Shown here in pieces: positions 29,501-34,183 of a stretch of DNA of 34,203 nt. This DNA comes from Clostridia bacterium (lineage in GTDB: Bacteria > Bacillota > Clostridia > Oscillospirales > Acutalibacteraceae). The notes under the pieces were generated by a model that was given only the letters and a program-made list of their open reading frames with translations, ran no database searches and had not been told where the DNA came from. The DNA lies in the NCBI GenBank assembly GCA_017443805.1, contig JAFSXY010000059.1:1-34203 (forward strand). The letters are read 5' to 3'. Position 1 is the stretch's first letter; each line of letters opens with the position of its first letter. Both the position numbers and the translations under genes were made by a program.

Positions 29501-31066
29501 CACCGCGAGATAGGATACGGGCGACGCCGTGTAATAGGTCTCAATATCCGCAACGTCCGGCTCGTTGACCCTCGTCACGACGGTGCGCGTGCCGGTGTTG
29601 TCCACCGTGAAATAGGTCGCGTCCTCCTGCAGCTCCGTGGCGGTCACTCTGTGCAGATTGCCGTAGGCGCTGTCTGCCGGCGCCGTATATTTTTCCGGTG
29701 CAGCGTTATTCATCATGTAATCAACAGCTTCAGCCACCGTGGTGATCTGACAGATCGCGATCAGACGGCTCATCTCGTTGATGTACGCGGTATACTCATC
29801 CGCACTGTAGCCGTATTTCAGCTGCAGCATATTCAGCACGTCGGCGGTCTGCGCATCAAGGATATCCTTAAAATCCTGCGCCTGCTTCTTTAAGAACGCC
29901 AGCCGCAGATAGTCGTCTTCTTTATAATTGCGCTTGTTGAGATATGTGGTAACGGTATCGTCGCCGTTGTCGATCGTAATGTTCTGTCCTTTGATCCAAT
30001 TCACATACGGACGCAGGCTGATCGCCGTGCGTGCTCTGCCCATGGCGGAAAGGAACGCATCGTAGTCATTGATCGCCGTCTGCGTGATAAAGGTCTCCAC
30101 CACGTTCTGCGAAACGTCCGTATTCAGCGCCTGCCGCAGCGGCGCATACGCGTCGATACGCGCGTTGATCAGCGTGTTGGTCAGATCGTACACGCTGGAC
30201 GCATCCGCCTGATAGGCGGCGTAGTCCGCGGCAAAGGACGCCTCGTTTACATAATCCAGGTACGCCGTTACGGCGGAGATATCCACATCGGCTCCGGAAA
30301 CGGACACAGACGCATTATCGTTCGTATAAAACACGCTCACAAGCGACGCGTTTTCTTCCGGGCTGGTCTTTACCGTGGCCGTTACCGTGAGCAGATATTC
30401 GGTTTCCACGACCGACTCTACGTCGTACGCGGTCGCGTAATCCGACAAAACGGCAGCCTCCGCCGTACGCGTTGCGCCGATGGTAAAGACAAAGCCTTCT
30501 TCCCAGTTTGTCTCCACTTCGGTCGCCAGTACGTGCAGCGTCGCATTGGCGGACGGGTTGCCCCAGTAGGTCGTATCATTCTCTGTATCGGCCAGAGCGG
30601 CGTCCGCCCCCTTCGGAATGATCTCCGCTATAAACGCCTGCTGGTATGCGTTCAGATCCTGTCCGCTCTTGGAGCGGTACTTGGTATTGACCTCGCTCAG
30701 GATCTGCTCCAGCGCAAGACGGTTATGTGCGTACGTTTTGTCCGCATCGTTGGAGAGCGACGCAAGGATATCCGCCGTCGCCCGAACGATTTTGTACATA
30801 TAACCGTTCTCGGTCTGGTCGTTCACCGACGTCGACATGCCGTCCGCGGCTACAGTCACGCTGTAGCCGTGCTGCGCATCCGTGGCGAAATACCCCGCGT
30901 TATATGCAGTGTACAGCGCATCGGCAAGTGTGTTCCACTGCGTTGCCGATACGGCCAGCGCCTTCGGCGCCAGCGTGGGAAGCGCGATACTGAAGCAGCT
31001 TGCGGCCATGACGACCGAGAGCAGCAGGCTCAGCGCTTTTGTGGAAAGTTTACCTTTCGTTCCCAT
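14507..31066 (-). CDS. Giant secreted repeat protein, about 5,519 aa
   Basis: One uninterrupted frame of 16.6 kb. The start at 31066 follows AAGGAG by eight bases; a 30-codon upstream extension has no ribosome binding site and would bury the signal peptide. Residues 1-38 form a Sec signal peptide (Lys-rich start, ALSLLLSVVMAASC core, APKALA cleavage site). Residues 39 to about 1000 are a non-repeated, mostly helical region. From about 1200 to 5400 there are eight divergent repeats, each with a GxxGYxxGLxPILEALG segment, an acidic helix, an LLPxLLYFINANGL segment and a WLLFGxDY segment. Inserts of about 40 residues interrupt several of them. The C terminus is the amphipathic helix KFFKAIANFFKKIAAFFRS plus MFKS. 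No LPxTG, dockerin, S-layer, Ig-like or catalytic domain was recognised; cysteines are few. The product is probably extracellular or cell-surface. It is monocistronic with its own promoter and terminator. Function unknown. Confidence 0.93.
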   Translation of the reverse strand: MGTKGKLSTKALSLLLSVVMAASCFSIALPTLAPKALAVSATQWNTLADALYTAYNAGYFATDAQHGYSVTVAADGMSTSVNDQTENGYMYKIVRATADILASLSNDADKTYAHNRLALEQILSEVNTKYRSKSGQDLNAYQQAFIAEIIPKGADAALADTENDTTYWGNPSANATLHVLATEVETNWEEGFVFTIGATRTAEAAVLSDYATAYDVESVVETEYLLTVTATVKTSPEENASLVSVFYTNDNASVSVSGADVDISAVTAYLDYVNEASFAADYAAYQADASSVYDLTNTLINARIDAYAPLRQALNTDVSQNVVETFITQTAINDYDAFLSAMGRARTAISLRPYVNWIKGQNITIDNGDDTVTTYLNKRNYKEDDYLRLAFLKKQAQDFKDILDAQTADVLNMLQLKYGYSADEYTAYINEMSRLIAICQITTVAEAVDYMMNNAAPEKYTAPADSAYGNLHRVTATELQEDATYFTVDNTGTRTVVTRVNEPDVADIETYYTASPVSYLAVGNYSYRSEDYLLAGQDCPVSNADLQAAIDLFSYALQLIANPDYAETTAALFDADAIQTLYDALLEEKEYRAFGESDAVFAENYAWLMSEMISGNALYLGDEKLFTAEYIAAQNGDTEFDPSYISQALAKYNALTTAFDDIKNNTTPAIRDRYQAIINSFNTYIASLYQEVYDRLYNRSFNLWDEVNQHGITSANASIVKSLIAATKYYEVSHKDGDNTVIDGASSDLYEAVNADSAAFTSHSVSVSTMSTIKSRLNAIVLPAGNGFRERVTAAQSHIYVWNTFTTISSATHDPDHPDDDTKTVFLTRTRMSTDIARVTGENYVVSKAVVKRAIDGLDGFLANENFARLIGVYERNKISSLKDYIHQLLNEYLFSDDMVNTIIALLFPMLTDLLDGLLSDLFDPENSLLNSFVSGESPIVPAQGTADGALDLRLLINSFGGVPGLEISSAVVDVYLDGNHYDPSADPTLTFPEIFERIGLYIYPCSLYKKLKTIAGFETAHADFMHDLQLAGRDWSYFNNIHPLDQDTGEMREGFQDVDKDGKPVLNKNDFAMYSWGVTDTVYTGANGRNEKFDEFIKVMGYFFSAAISILQTLFTNADFSAPLNRILALSAREGSKVKITDGSTLFDNALGDLANGTYAKITKLLAVGSVTLELTGMRGYDNLWAPVMEGLGIWGTHAEYGTDTYTQDSPLSSTLGSSGDSCTTEELVYGLFYPLLALVNNLAGAPINTLMSILPNVAYNLAYGCVTPLVEGLSTNLTVKLSVEILDKNDIDFEDVKLWGFVRLTELADLLRNPIKNLVNDKVQNIKLVDNKSLLVGDIVNLSDVLPFDITSLNSILLNFLPDLELPAINLARLGQMGTKYLRTDSPRKANFNSNTGYHTVTEDGKQKQVLDLIAAPDYYYVRADTAEVLYAVFNYVFRVVKQNGLVSKIMANFGADGLGGDLDAILAGVDADMSFAALMELLVPNGATYKFGSRVETYGQAYQMATYDWYISADASDKYHLAASSKIYSSVSAANFVYLKENDWTRNKAELFYNDLENTLTETISAFVPSLFTDLGVDSVSEWLSKTINGLFSNSTMTSLVKALVGLGKSLAGQAMITNMVRDQLEMSGHKLGVDVLTWYKTYGYLFDMIPESVPGLARPKTATDEMFTDEINKNATPINDDQLEELQKIKEDATGILLLPDGDGNYNKYLVGEYNAKSGKWKKLMLIPFAPGESYAGYWAASYSNDFWQISFTTAQNDEGETAFNWSVKVTNDSVIQWTGANMYDTLLLTDGADNARAVFIAMTASLIEPLAPVISLLLSADDLGMFFYDYLVWNVQDLTATGYPTPAIQIKGYDCYNGAVIPLLEVLGVEDLLTQEEYKNAYAISGAQGGTQQEAAERAANGLYYLVNKIFQRLDDILTFSTYEINGVTYTKSPLQKIFDLLPKLYYFIQSNGLSTLVDNLLKPVFVIVDTVRPIVDVDLNNLAGYLLSKLLGYTVPDTYTVTALTKFIADKIVKFSPDMASESNPAAVDALMNVQLDHLTVQSLFTIGKGITGIDFAPITYGFEGMCEGETVNGVTYGIMKAGVSYKADGSLLRTSYTGSEGYFTLDYYGADVLTVTLSVVLDLLMFGSNDVAIDEFFNLGTSATGPETTVHGLVEGLKAIFGETSENPTGVPDWDYLLYDANKGYVNPMTGEVLYADPDRDNWEQLRQFVSSDLKQYHSMPALYYLVTDWTYDTAKATDNMLATILDFLTAAVLREQDNLVAPGDKDTITTFSDFVEYLLNNKLASAEMMETIVGLIAKLYNKVPASLVGLVGTTLDVNLNVWIDNGIIVYGEHEVEDENTRYVRTADTSPQEGKKYFTAVHRIFLGSEFEEGETYYVYSDGEYVVTEDTEPQDDTTYFTASYTAFTGTEFAEGRTYYCIVDTKTVVEYYANKDYKWFVETDPDYVCDMDTFVAALQELLHPAAQLVAFLFLESDYRLFKTMGTGSDEDIAAARDQIILNGLNLYERGLVPLFEAIKGDALDEQYKTSAFEIEGGSGKHKYDGEAFIDAMIQMLLDFIDEIKANPVTWLLDRLPGILYYINANGLSVAVENILGSVKTVLDTINTMLDISDQFSISNLAGLDLSDLTMGGVLDLVTRFTGLYFREDLRTYLKTFYMGRLRVFDSITGKPAFTMDLTTLDGETEENRANFITVFITLLVEILMDEGVYQDPNNGYKDKAYSNPEAIDTLIKKDGLVKQIVEALKNPSSIVYENVDWGYFDRTFNLAAADIDPDTQRVLGVPAYTFQYLSYATQWTYSKAATTAAGLESIILGVLKMVDENKYKDITSLGQLDLLNVDVFFTGENLHKLITLLKGFLFEGKLKIGDIAVTEELVDFVGQLLSADLLSWKDFDFTTGPVDGAITDGDHLLPYLNYQDKETADEEIDEAKTYYYDKTTYAEFSGTEFAGGESYYVLNEGSYEITDDTEPQEGKTYYTKSVAYVGETGAVIGEFAEGVTYYERGGGVTYIVNGREDFIKGLSLLVNPAEKLLGWLLFGDHYTFFNGSTSVSQNEVLITLPGSDGYGEGLVLLLEALGCKGLKLASSYFDAEHNRYNTAEFITDLLTSLTDRIDEILSDPINQIVSLIPELIYFINAGGLQTVVANLLAGPLTLVNSLTSILGSDELDITVVDSLINKALKSGLEKMMEGHKTQTVVEEGETKTVYVHDLPTFSMRGINLKYIFELLEAISDIEITDPAGNKLQYFKIGDIYRYTSMGGVGGKAAYKMAFSDEEDFADFITIMLSFVLDVLLWDDDQGDAVNKEAIANLLGKALESNKNKDSIMAIVEAAIQFLSDGFTVDVQDINWLYFDPEKNIYDEKAVYDKFTGEAFAEGVTYYELSGEEYAATADETPAEGKTYYTLSDHTKLVRNSVVIDENTRFTMPERTINYLTYASDWSEDLVNYVYDNRATLIEQVLSMTKLDEKKVLGDVTLGELLNGGAAGALDQLDVFTAENLNKIRDKLIELVGKIPQVVLDLLNIVIDIDFSRYSDQTAIGYIDAFTPSEVEGYVDAVAGTVNPRKGFVNGLCELLSPLDTILDWLFFGENNSLEYFDAVRYDENGNVIPDSYEVLLSIKGSNGYEYGMIPILEMLGVESLPETDENSTISTMLPKIVDALITRVDEILSDPINEVLELIPNLLYFINANGLSVSVSNLLAAPMALINEVAEGGDINKLLKGFGVDLGDVDIMHLDLAAVIGIVESLLSVKAKEATETEPAVEAVKFEIITPAGGENEFLTYEKIKNFFFGAIQLSVSANGKPRGTMVYTSEETPADMLTIIINFAVELILHGDNAKALDIALKLKDGTVEAIVNALDTLATKVLPGDYHWNYFNETSDNEYNTTTGLVDGVYVAPRTPFNNYLTYKSDWTETVANGLYDNLGTTIDAILTLIAGDDDTKAKTLGELINGSFELYSAKNLQAIMELINGKGFDEETTYYELVGNAYAATTDETPQANKTYYVRFYEKFEGAAFEDGVTYFEKTGDDYTATADTELHTDKTYYVEKYEKFVDGLLAKIGSILNIVGLLLNCDLSAWNGLSFKEEDVTNRATFKAGLMEIIKPLYPLLDWLLFGKDYGFFVDAASGNVDPVTGARLQGELLKIAGREGFAYGLMPILDALGVKFTDQLVVGEMSSEENLEGIIDAVFDRVDEILANPVDEALRLLPNLLYFINANGLATAVENLLGSIKTAGNMLVDMGVLKVPQRDDEGNELKDEEDNVLYVEGADIFDFITDQAGIDIMNLDLEGIFRILETKISALNGLKLNEVFTRDFDGDGVEENILEKFYVGYGASAGHTNVFVRNADNSLTEYVTYKMITENTAERIYRGDILTMLLSVVLEVVLYDGNAAPITGILQKALGPTYTEFPGDAFDAETVYYEKTEDDKYEATEDETPVEGKTYYTKSEFTEENFMVLKALLTEGVQSGEMALINWVYFLNITDADALKAAILAVIENPSSNTLPAQIERTTNYLKYEHTNPGTSLNLWSEDLASALLDDLDGTVAQVLQMVMKDETMTLSKFLAEKLDLFSDEFGAKIVGMITDALAGLDDILSDDVLNTVGALLGAEDLASLKTATFNAGITDDMTSEEKIAAFSAEFARILSPANRVLEWLLFGGTYRFFTHLEDGEPATLVINGGEGYKYGLAPILYALGVDTNITLTYDENGKLDFNKAFTDILIKVFTRVDELLYQNRTAEEVLSLLPELIYFINANGLGASAQNLLAPVDSLLKAAGKAIGRELSLGSLLKIDLDHLDFSFIFKLVQEKTGLVLSDEEGEPIGDYLTKFYFGKLVYGESYGGLVNFKMVYSDTEEKHDMLTILLELVLDVATYEGNAAFIQNLIDPNDPDNAAMIFEMVKAFLYNPNYVKKVKMRPYNWIWTQYDINGGGAEAGKILTPLNVNGSGGTSLLDGAMYGPLYKREMGEYMTRYLTLLINTYITLLGIDNGNGGTYRSLDEIINGLLGNSIYKRSLLEKIADAISGAISGLKDKVGDELFDKVVEILSSSLQVDLNALINASVPEDFEEGDQQSFIHAISEMLSPAAPILRWLLTGQDIALFSNREGFDYVVIRGADGYQNAIVPILEALLGGNPETNTYVLTQEAFEAATNRPDTEGMTAEEALAANRAADTAMLENILNPILNRVNEILADPLTEIFSELPAVIYFVNSQGLDSAFKNLLNPIYEVLTIIEPALKDVNISGKSLYLKDENNEVVFEDGVPQVDLYGLIGIDLATLDLAALVDTLLDKLNNSIDTGDLQLADLIRNNLGDLTMGKVRSFSSKRLVTAGNSKNSPYYSYASEAWTLPSGVSDSDEVHAKDYTMIYAGSEPGSGSGSGDKTDMVTVILKIALSFISEPGNVKVIEGFMKDRVSGDGYTFLCSLLENFSQMAKGEGGQDKIMYTVYYIFYTALTAGVATNNGLAKFNYDYSFLNQLFATSDVGFFRQLEQSLGDLLNKWTGDVITDTEVAPNGLIKFFKAIANFFKKIAAFFRSMFKS
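17752..17886 (-). repeat. Insert module E in the giant gene
   Basis: This stretch encodes GDAFDAETVYYEKTEDD, then YEATEDETPVEGKTYY. It lies between a GILQKALG segment and the WVYF segment, a fourth kind of position within the repeat unit. Confidence 0.8.
18931..19175 (-). repeat. Insert module D in the giant gene (two copies in tandem)
   Basis: Two tandem copies are seen: GFDEETTYYELVGNAY with TTDETPQANKTYY, then GAAFEDGVTYFEKTGDDY with TADTELHTDKTYY. They follow the NLQAIMELING segment, again at a distinct point of the repeat. Confidence 0.8.
20843..20977 (-). repeat. Insert module C in the giant gene
   Basis: This stretch encodes GEAFAEGVTYYELSGEEY followed by ATADETPAEGKTYY. It interrupts a repeat between the W-x-YFD segment and the YLTYASDW segment, a different place from modules A and B. 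Confidence 0.8.
22042..22298 (-). repeat. Insert module B in the giant gene
   Basis: This stretch encodes DEAKTYYYD, GTEFAGGESYY...YEITDDTEPQEGKTYY and GEFAEGVTYYERG. It lies before the WLLFGDHY segment of the next repeat. Confidence 0.75.
23760..24020 (-). repeat. Insert module A in the giant gene (two and a half copies)
   Basis: This stretch encodes RTADTSPQEGKKYF, then GSEFEEGETYY...YVVTEDTEPQDDTTYF, then GTEFAEGRTYY. It lies in the second repeat before the WLLFGxDY-equivalent segment (FLFLESDYRLF). Confidence 0.75.
29500..29660 (-). repeat. Weak insert-like module in the N-terminal region of the giant gene
   Basis: This stretch encodes RVTATELQEDATYFTVDN...VNEPDVADIETYYTAS. The spacing of the paired TYF/TYY strands resembles modules A-E but is more diverged. 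Confidence 0.45.
30953..31066 (-). other. Signal peptide of the giant protein
   Basis: Residues 1-38 have a basic N-region (MGTKGKLSTK), a hydrophobic core (ALSLLLSVVMAASCFSIAL) and an Ala-x-Ala site ending in ALA before VSATQ. The AASC sequence is a poor lipobox because position -3 is Ala, so cleavage by signal peptidase I is preferred over lipoprotein processing. Confidence 0.85.
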
Positions 31067-31173
31067 TTCATTCACTCCTTTATAAACCATGGAAAACGGG
31101 AGAATTCTCCCTTGATTTTCAACCTTTTTTGCGCCGATTTCTGTTTTTGGGCGCACTTTGGGTATACTTTATC
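31067..31173 (-). promoter_or_regulatory. 5' leader of the giant gene with a 14-bp palindrome
   Basis: About 107 bases separate the predicted transcription start from the ATG. The perfect palindrome GGGAGAATTCTCCC (31098-31111) lies about 32 bases before the start codon. It could be an operator or an RNA stem near the ribosome binding site; the sequence does not decide which. Confidence 0.5.
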
Positions 31174-31179
31174 ATCTTC

Positions 31180-31209
31180 ATTATACAGCACAAACGCCTG
31201 ATCTGTCAA
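31180..31209 (-). promoter_or_regulatory. Consensus sigma-A promoter of the giant gene
   Basis: On the minus strand TTGACA (31209-31204), an 18-base spacer and TATAAT (31185-31180) match both consensus hexamers. This implies strong vegetative expression of a 16.6-kb gene. Confidence 0.88.
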
Positions 31210-31339
31210 CAATCGAGGGACGAAAGATATCGCCAAAAATCATTTGTTTTTCATATGGATTTTGCACAAAGAAACCCTTTATTATTTTTCAGGAACACAG
31301 AACCGCACACGCCGGATCGCATCATTATTCTTAAAATAC

Positions 31340-31375
31340 AAAAAACGTCCGCGCAGCCAAAAGGCCGTGCGGACG
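31340..31375 (-). terminator. Intrinsic terminator of the thyA-folA-MATE operon
   Basis: The arms CGTCCGC (31346-31352) and GCGGACG (31369-31375), extended inwards by a GCC/GGC pairing, are followed on the minus strand by a T-run. It lies about 35 bases past the MATE stop codon. Between it and the giant gene promoter (31210-31339) no gene was seen. Confidence 0.87.
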
Positions 31376-31410
31376 AAACGTTTGGTTCCGTTTGGATTAT
31401 GGATTTCGCG

Positions 31411-32790
31411 TTACACGATGGTTTTTACCCACACGCGTTTCTTGATCAGGATATAGCCGACGATATCCTTGATAAAATCCAGACCGTAAACGATCGGGAA
31501 CATCCAGTGAATATCCAGCTGCAGCGCGTAATGCAGCAAAAAAGCGGTCGGCACCGAGATAAGCCACAGCATCCCGCTGTCAAAGAAAAAGGTCACAAGC
31601 GTCTTGCCGCCGCTGCGTACCGTAAAGTAGCTGGCGTTGGCAAAGGCGACCAGCGGCAGCATAAAAGCGTCCACCCGGATAAAATACGCGGCAAGCGCGC
31701 GGGATTCGGCGCTGGTCTTATAAAGCAGCGGGATCTTATCGCCGAAAATGAACAGCAGCGCGCCGAGCACGACGCTCAGCAGCATGGAAAAGGTGATCAG
31801 CTTGCGCACGGTATCCACCGCTTCCGCATGCTTTCCCGCTCCGAGCGTTTTGCCCGCGATAATGCCGATGCTCGCGCCCATGCTCAAGGAGGCGATACAA
31901 AACAGATTGAACACCGTGGAGGAAATACTGTGCGCGGCCACTGCGGCGATCCCGCTGAGCGAAAAGGCGATGCTTAAAGCCGACATCCCCGCGGACCAAA
32001 GCACTTCGTTGACAAGCAGCGGCGCGCCCTTGCGGGCAAATTCCGCCGCAAGCGCCGCAGGAACGCGCAGACTGCGCAGCATTCCCCTGACATAAGGAAA
32101 ACGGGAACGTTTATATATAATGTAAAATATAATAATTACCGCTTCGACCCAGCGGGACAGCACCGTTGCCGCCGCCGCGCCGCGCACGCCCATCGCCGGG
32201 AAAAACAGCTTGCCGAAGATCAGAAGATAATTGAACAGGCAGTTGACGCCTACGGCCGCAAGACCGACCATCATGGGCGTAAAGGTATCGCCCGTTTCGC
32301 GCAGCGTGTCGGAAAAGACCTGTGTCAGCGCAAAGGGCAGCAGTCCCCACAGCATGATGCGCAGGTACTGTTCCGCCTGGGCAAGCGTTAAAGAAAGGTC
32401 TCCCTCCGCATCCGACGCGTGCAGAAACAGGCCGATCAGCTGCTTATCAAACAACAGCAAAACGGCCAGCGCAATTGCCGCGATCCCCAGCGCCACATAA
32501 AGCTTAAAGCGCAGCGTATAGCGGATGCCCTCGTGGTCGTTCCGGCCGTAATACTGCGCGGTAAAAATACCCACGCCGCTCATGGCGCCGAAGATCGCAA
32601 GGTTAAAAACAAAGACGATCTGGTTGACGATGGAAACGCCGGACATCTGCTCGGTGCCGAGGGCTCCGACCATCAGATTGTCCAGCATATTTACAAAGTT
32701 TGTAATAAAGTTCTGCGCCATGATGGGCAGGGCGACGGTGAGCGCCATTTTATAAAACGCCCGGTCGCCGAAATAACTCCGCAGCTTCAT
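31411..32790 (-). CDS. MATE-family multidrug/cation antiporter
   Basis: The product is 459 residues from the ATG at 32790, with about 12 hydrophobic helices in two homologous halves. The family opening is clear: YKMALTVALPIMAQNFITNF followed by VNMLDNLMVGALGTEQMSGVS, and later GAMSGVGIFTAQYYG and, in the second half, SSTVFNLFCIASLSMGASIGIIAGKTLGAG. MATE proteins export organic cations or drugs using Na+ or H+ gradients. A Na+ gradient would be available from the oad pump in this organism, but the coupling ion cannot be read from sequence. The start overlaps the folA stop in an ATGA, so translation is coupled to folate genes; whether it exports a folate-related compound is unknown. Confidence 0.92.
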   Translation of the reverse strand: MKLRSYFGDRAFYKMALTVALPIMAQNFITNFVNMLDNLMVGALGTEQMSGVSIVNQIVFVFNLAIFGAMSGVGIFTAQYYGRNDHEGIRYTLRFKLYVALGIAAIALAVLLLFDKQLIGLFLHASDAEGDLSLTLAQAEQYLRIMLWGLLPFALTQVFSDTLRETGDTFTPMMVGLAAVGVNCLFNYLLIFGKLFFPAMGVRGAAAATVLSRWVEAVIIIFYIIYKRSRFPYVRGMLRSLRVPAALAAEFARKGAPLLVNEVLWSAGMSALSIAFSLSGIAAVAAHSISSTVFNLFCIASLSMGASIGIIAGKTLGAGKHAEAVDTVRKLITFSMLLSVVLGALLFIFGDKIPLLYKTSAESRALAAYFIRVDAFMLPLVAFANASYFTVRSGGKTLVTFFFDSGMLWLISVPTAFLLHYALQLDIHWMFPIVYGLDFIKDIVGYILIKKRVWVKTIV

Positions 32791-33269
32791 TTTTTTTCCC
32801 GTGTATACAGCACGTGCCGGTACGGGATATCGGTCCCGCCTTCGTCCAGCACCTGCATGGTCCATTCTTTTTTATCAAACGCCGGAAAATAGGCGTCTGC
32901 CGTTTCGTCTTCGGCTTCGGCCTCGGTCAGGTACAGCCGCGTCGCCAGCGGCAAAAACTGCGCGTACACCTGCTCGCCGCCGATAATGAAAACCTCTTGG
33001 GCGTCGCCGCAGAGCGCCATAGCCTCGGCAAGCGTCGCCGCCGTTTCCGCACCCGGGAATACCGCTTCTTTGTCATGCGTCAGCACAACGTTCCGTCTGC
33101 CCGGCAGCGCGCAGGGCAGCGATAAAAACGTTCTCCGTCCCATGATCACGGGCTTGCCCATGGTTACACGCTTAAAAAAGGGCAGGTCTCCGTCCAGCCG
33201 CCACAAAAGCGCGTTATCTTTTCCGATCTCCAGCCGCCGCCCGACGGCGGCGATCATCGAAATGTGCAT
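32787..33269 (-). CDS. folA: Dihydrofolate reductase
   Basis: The product is 160 residues from the ATG at 33269, placed seven bases after GAGGAG. It reduces dihydrofolate with NADPH to regenerate tetrahydrofolate consumed by thymidylate synthase. Seen: MHISMIAAVGRRLEIGKDN, the substrate-site helix LLWRLDGDLPFFK with its acidic residue, KPVIMGRRTF, LPGRRNVVLT, the NADPH-binding VFIIGGEQVYAQFLP, and the C-terminal strand region. Normal length. It follows thyA by 11 bases, and its ribosome binding site overlaps the thyA stop codon. Confidence 0.95.
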   Translation of the reverse strand: MHISMIAAVGRRLEIGKDNALLWRLDGDLPFFKRVTMGKPVIMGRRTFLSLPCALPGRRNVVLTHDKEAVFPGAETAATLAEAMALCGDAQEVFIIGGEQVYAQFLPLATRLYLTEAEAEDETADAYFPAFDKKEWTMQVLDEGGTDIPYRHVLYTREKK

Positions 33270-33280
33270 CGTTTTTCTCC

Positions 33281-34183
33281 TCATTGCGCAATCGGGAAAG
33301 CGATCTTCCCCATGTGTTCGTACCCGATCAGCTTGACGTCCGCGCAGTCCGCGGAATTGTCAAAGGAAAAAAAGTCCCTGACCTCCGGATTGAGCCATAA
33401 TTTCGGGGCCGGCAGGGAGCCCTTTTCGTCAAAGCGCTTGATCTGTTCGCGGATCGGTTCGATCTGGTTGACGTAGATATGCGCGTCCTTGATGCTCCAG
33501 TCCAGCGTACCGGGCGTAAGGCCCGTCACCTGCGCCAGCATGCACAGAAGCGTTGCGTACTGCGTCACGTTAAAAGGCAGCCCCAGCGGCACGTCACAGC
33601 TGCGCTGGTGCACCCACGCGTTCAAACGTCCGTCAGTCACGTCCCACTCGCTGCTCCATACGCAGGAGGGCAGCACAGCCGTGGCCAGATAGTCGTTCTG
33701 CCATAGGCTCATCACCATGCGCCTGTCCTCCGGGTGATTTTGCAGCTTATCGATCAGCGTTTGCGTCAAACCGAACTTTTTTACGATCCAGCCGTAGGCG
33801 GTGCCGATGGTGTGCGCCCACTCTTTGCCGAATTCCCTGCGCACCGCCGTTTTTTTCAGCGCGCCGTTTTCATCCGGCAGCATCTGCTCCGCGGTCCAGA
33901 AGCCTGCTTCGTCGATCTCCCACTCGTTCCAGATATTGACTTTACGGTCCTTCAGCCAGCGCACGTCGTTGGACTGCGCCTGATAGATCCACAGCATCTC
34001 CAGCACCGCCTGCCGGATAAACAGCTGCTTGGTGGTCAGCACGGGAAACTCCTCCCGCAGATCAAAATGCAGGTGATAAGACGGCAGCTTGACCGTGTTG
34101 ATCCCCGTGCGGTTGACGACCTCCACGCCGTCGGCCAGTATTTTTTTGCACAGCGCGATATAATCCTCATCCCATTTTGACAT
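33281..34183 (-). CDS. thyA: Thymidylate synthase (ThyA)
   Basis: The product is 300 residues from the ATG at 34183, placed seven bases after GAGGTG. It methylates dUMP with methylene-tetrahydrofolate, yielding dTMP and dihydrofolate. Seen: NRTGINTVKLPSYHLHFDL with the phosphate-binding Arg25, FPVLTTKQLF, the Trp-rich helix, DRRMVMSLWQ (154-163), the catalytic segment LPSCVWSSEW with Cys174, QRSCDVPLGLPFNVTQYA (193-210), and DAHIYVNQIEPIREQ. The canonical PPCH around the catalytic Cys is PSCV here, so the His after the Cys is replaced by Val. All other key residues seen fit an active enzyme of a divergent Firmicutes type. It is probably first in the operon with folA and the MATE gene; the promoter lies outside the window. 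Confidence 0.95.
   Translation of the reverse strand: MSKWDEDYIALCKKILADGVEVVNRTGINTVKLPSYHLHFDLREEFPVLTTKQLFIRQAVLEMLWIYQAQSNDVRWLKDRKVNIWNEWEIDEAGFWTAEQMLPDENGALKKTAVRREFGKEWAHTIGTAYGWIVKKFGLTQTLIDKLQNHPEDRRMVMSLWQNDYLATAVLPSCVWSSEWDVTDGRLNAWVHQRSCDVPLGLPFNVTQYATLLCMLAQVTGLTPGTLDWSIKDAHIYVNQIEPIREQIKRFDEKGSLPAPKLWLNPEVRDFFSFDNSADCADVKLIGYEHMGKIAFPIAQ

Noticed and set aside
30970..31010. Lipoprotein signal (AASC) in the giant protein
   Set aside because: The residue at -3 is Ala and the hydrophobic core continues past the Cys to a good ALA cleavage site, so a standard signal peptide fits better.
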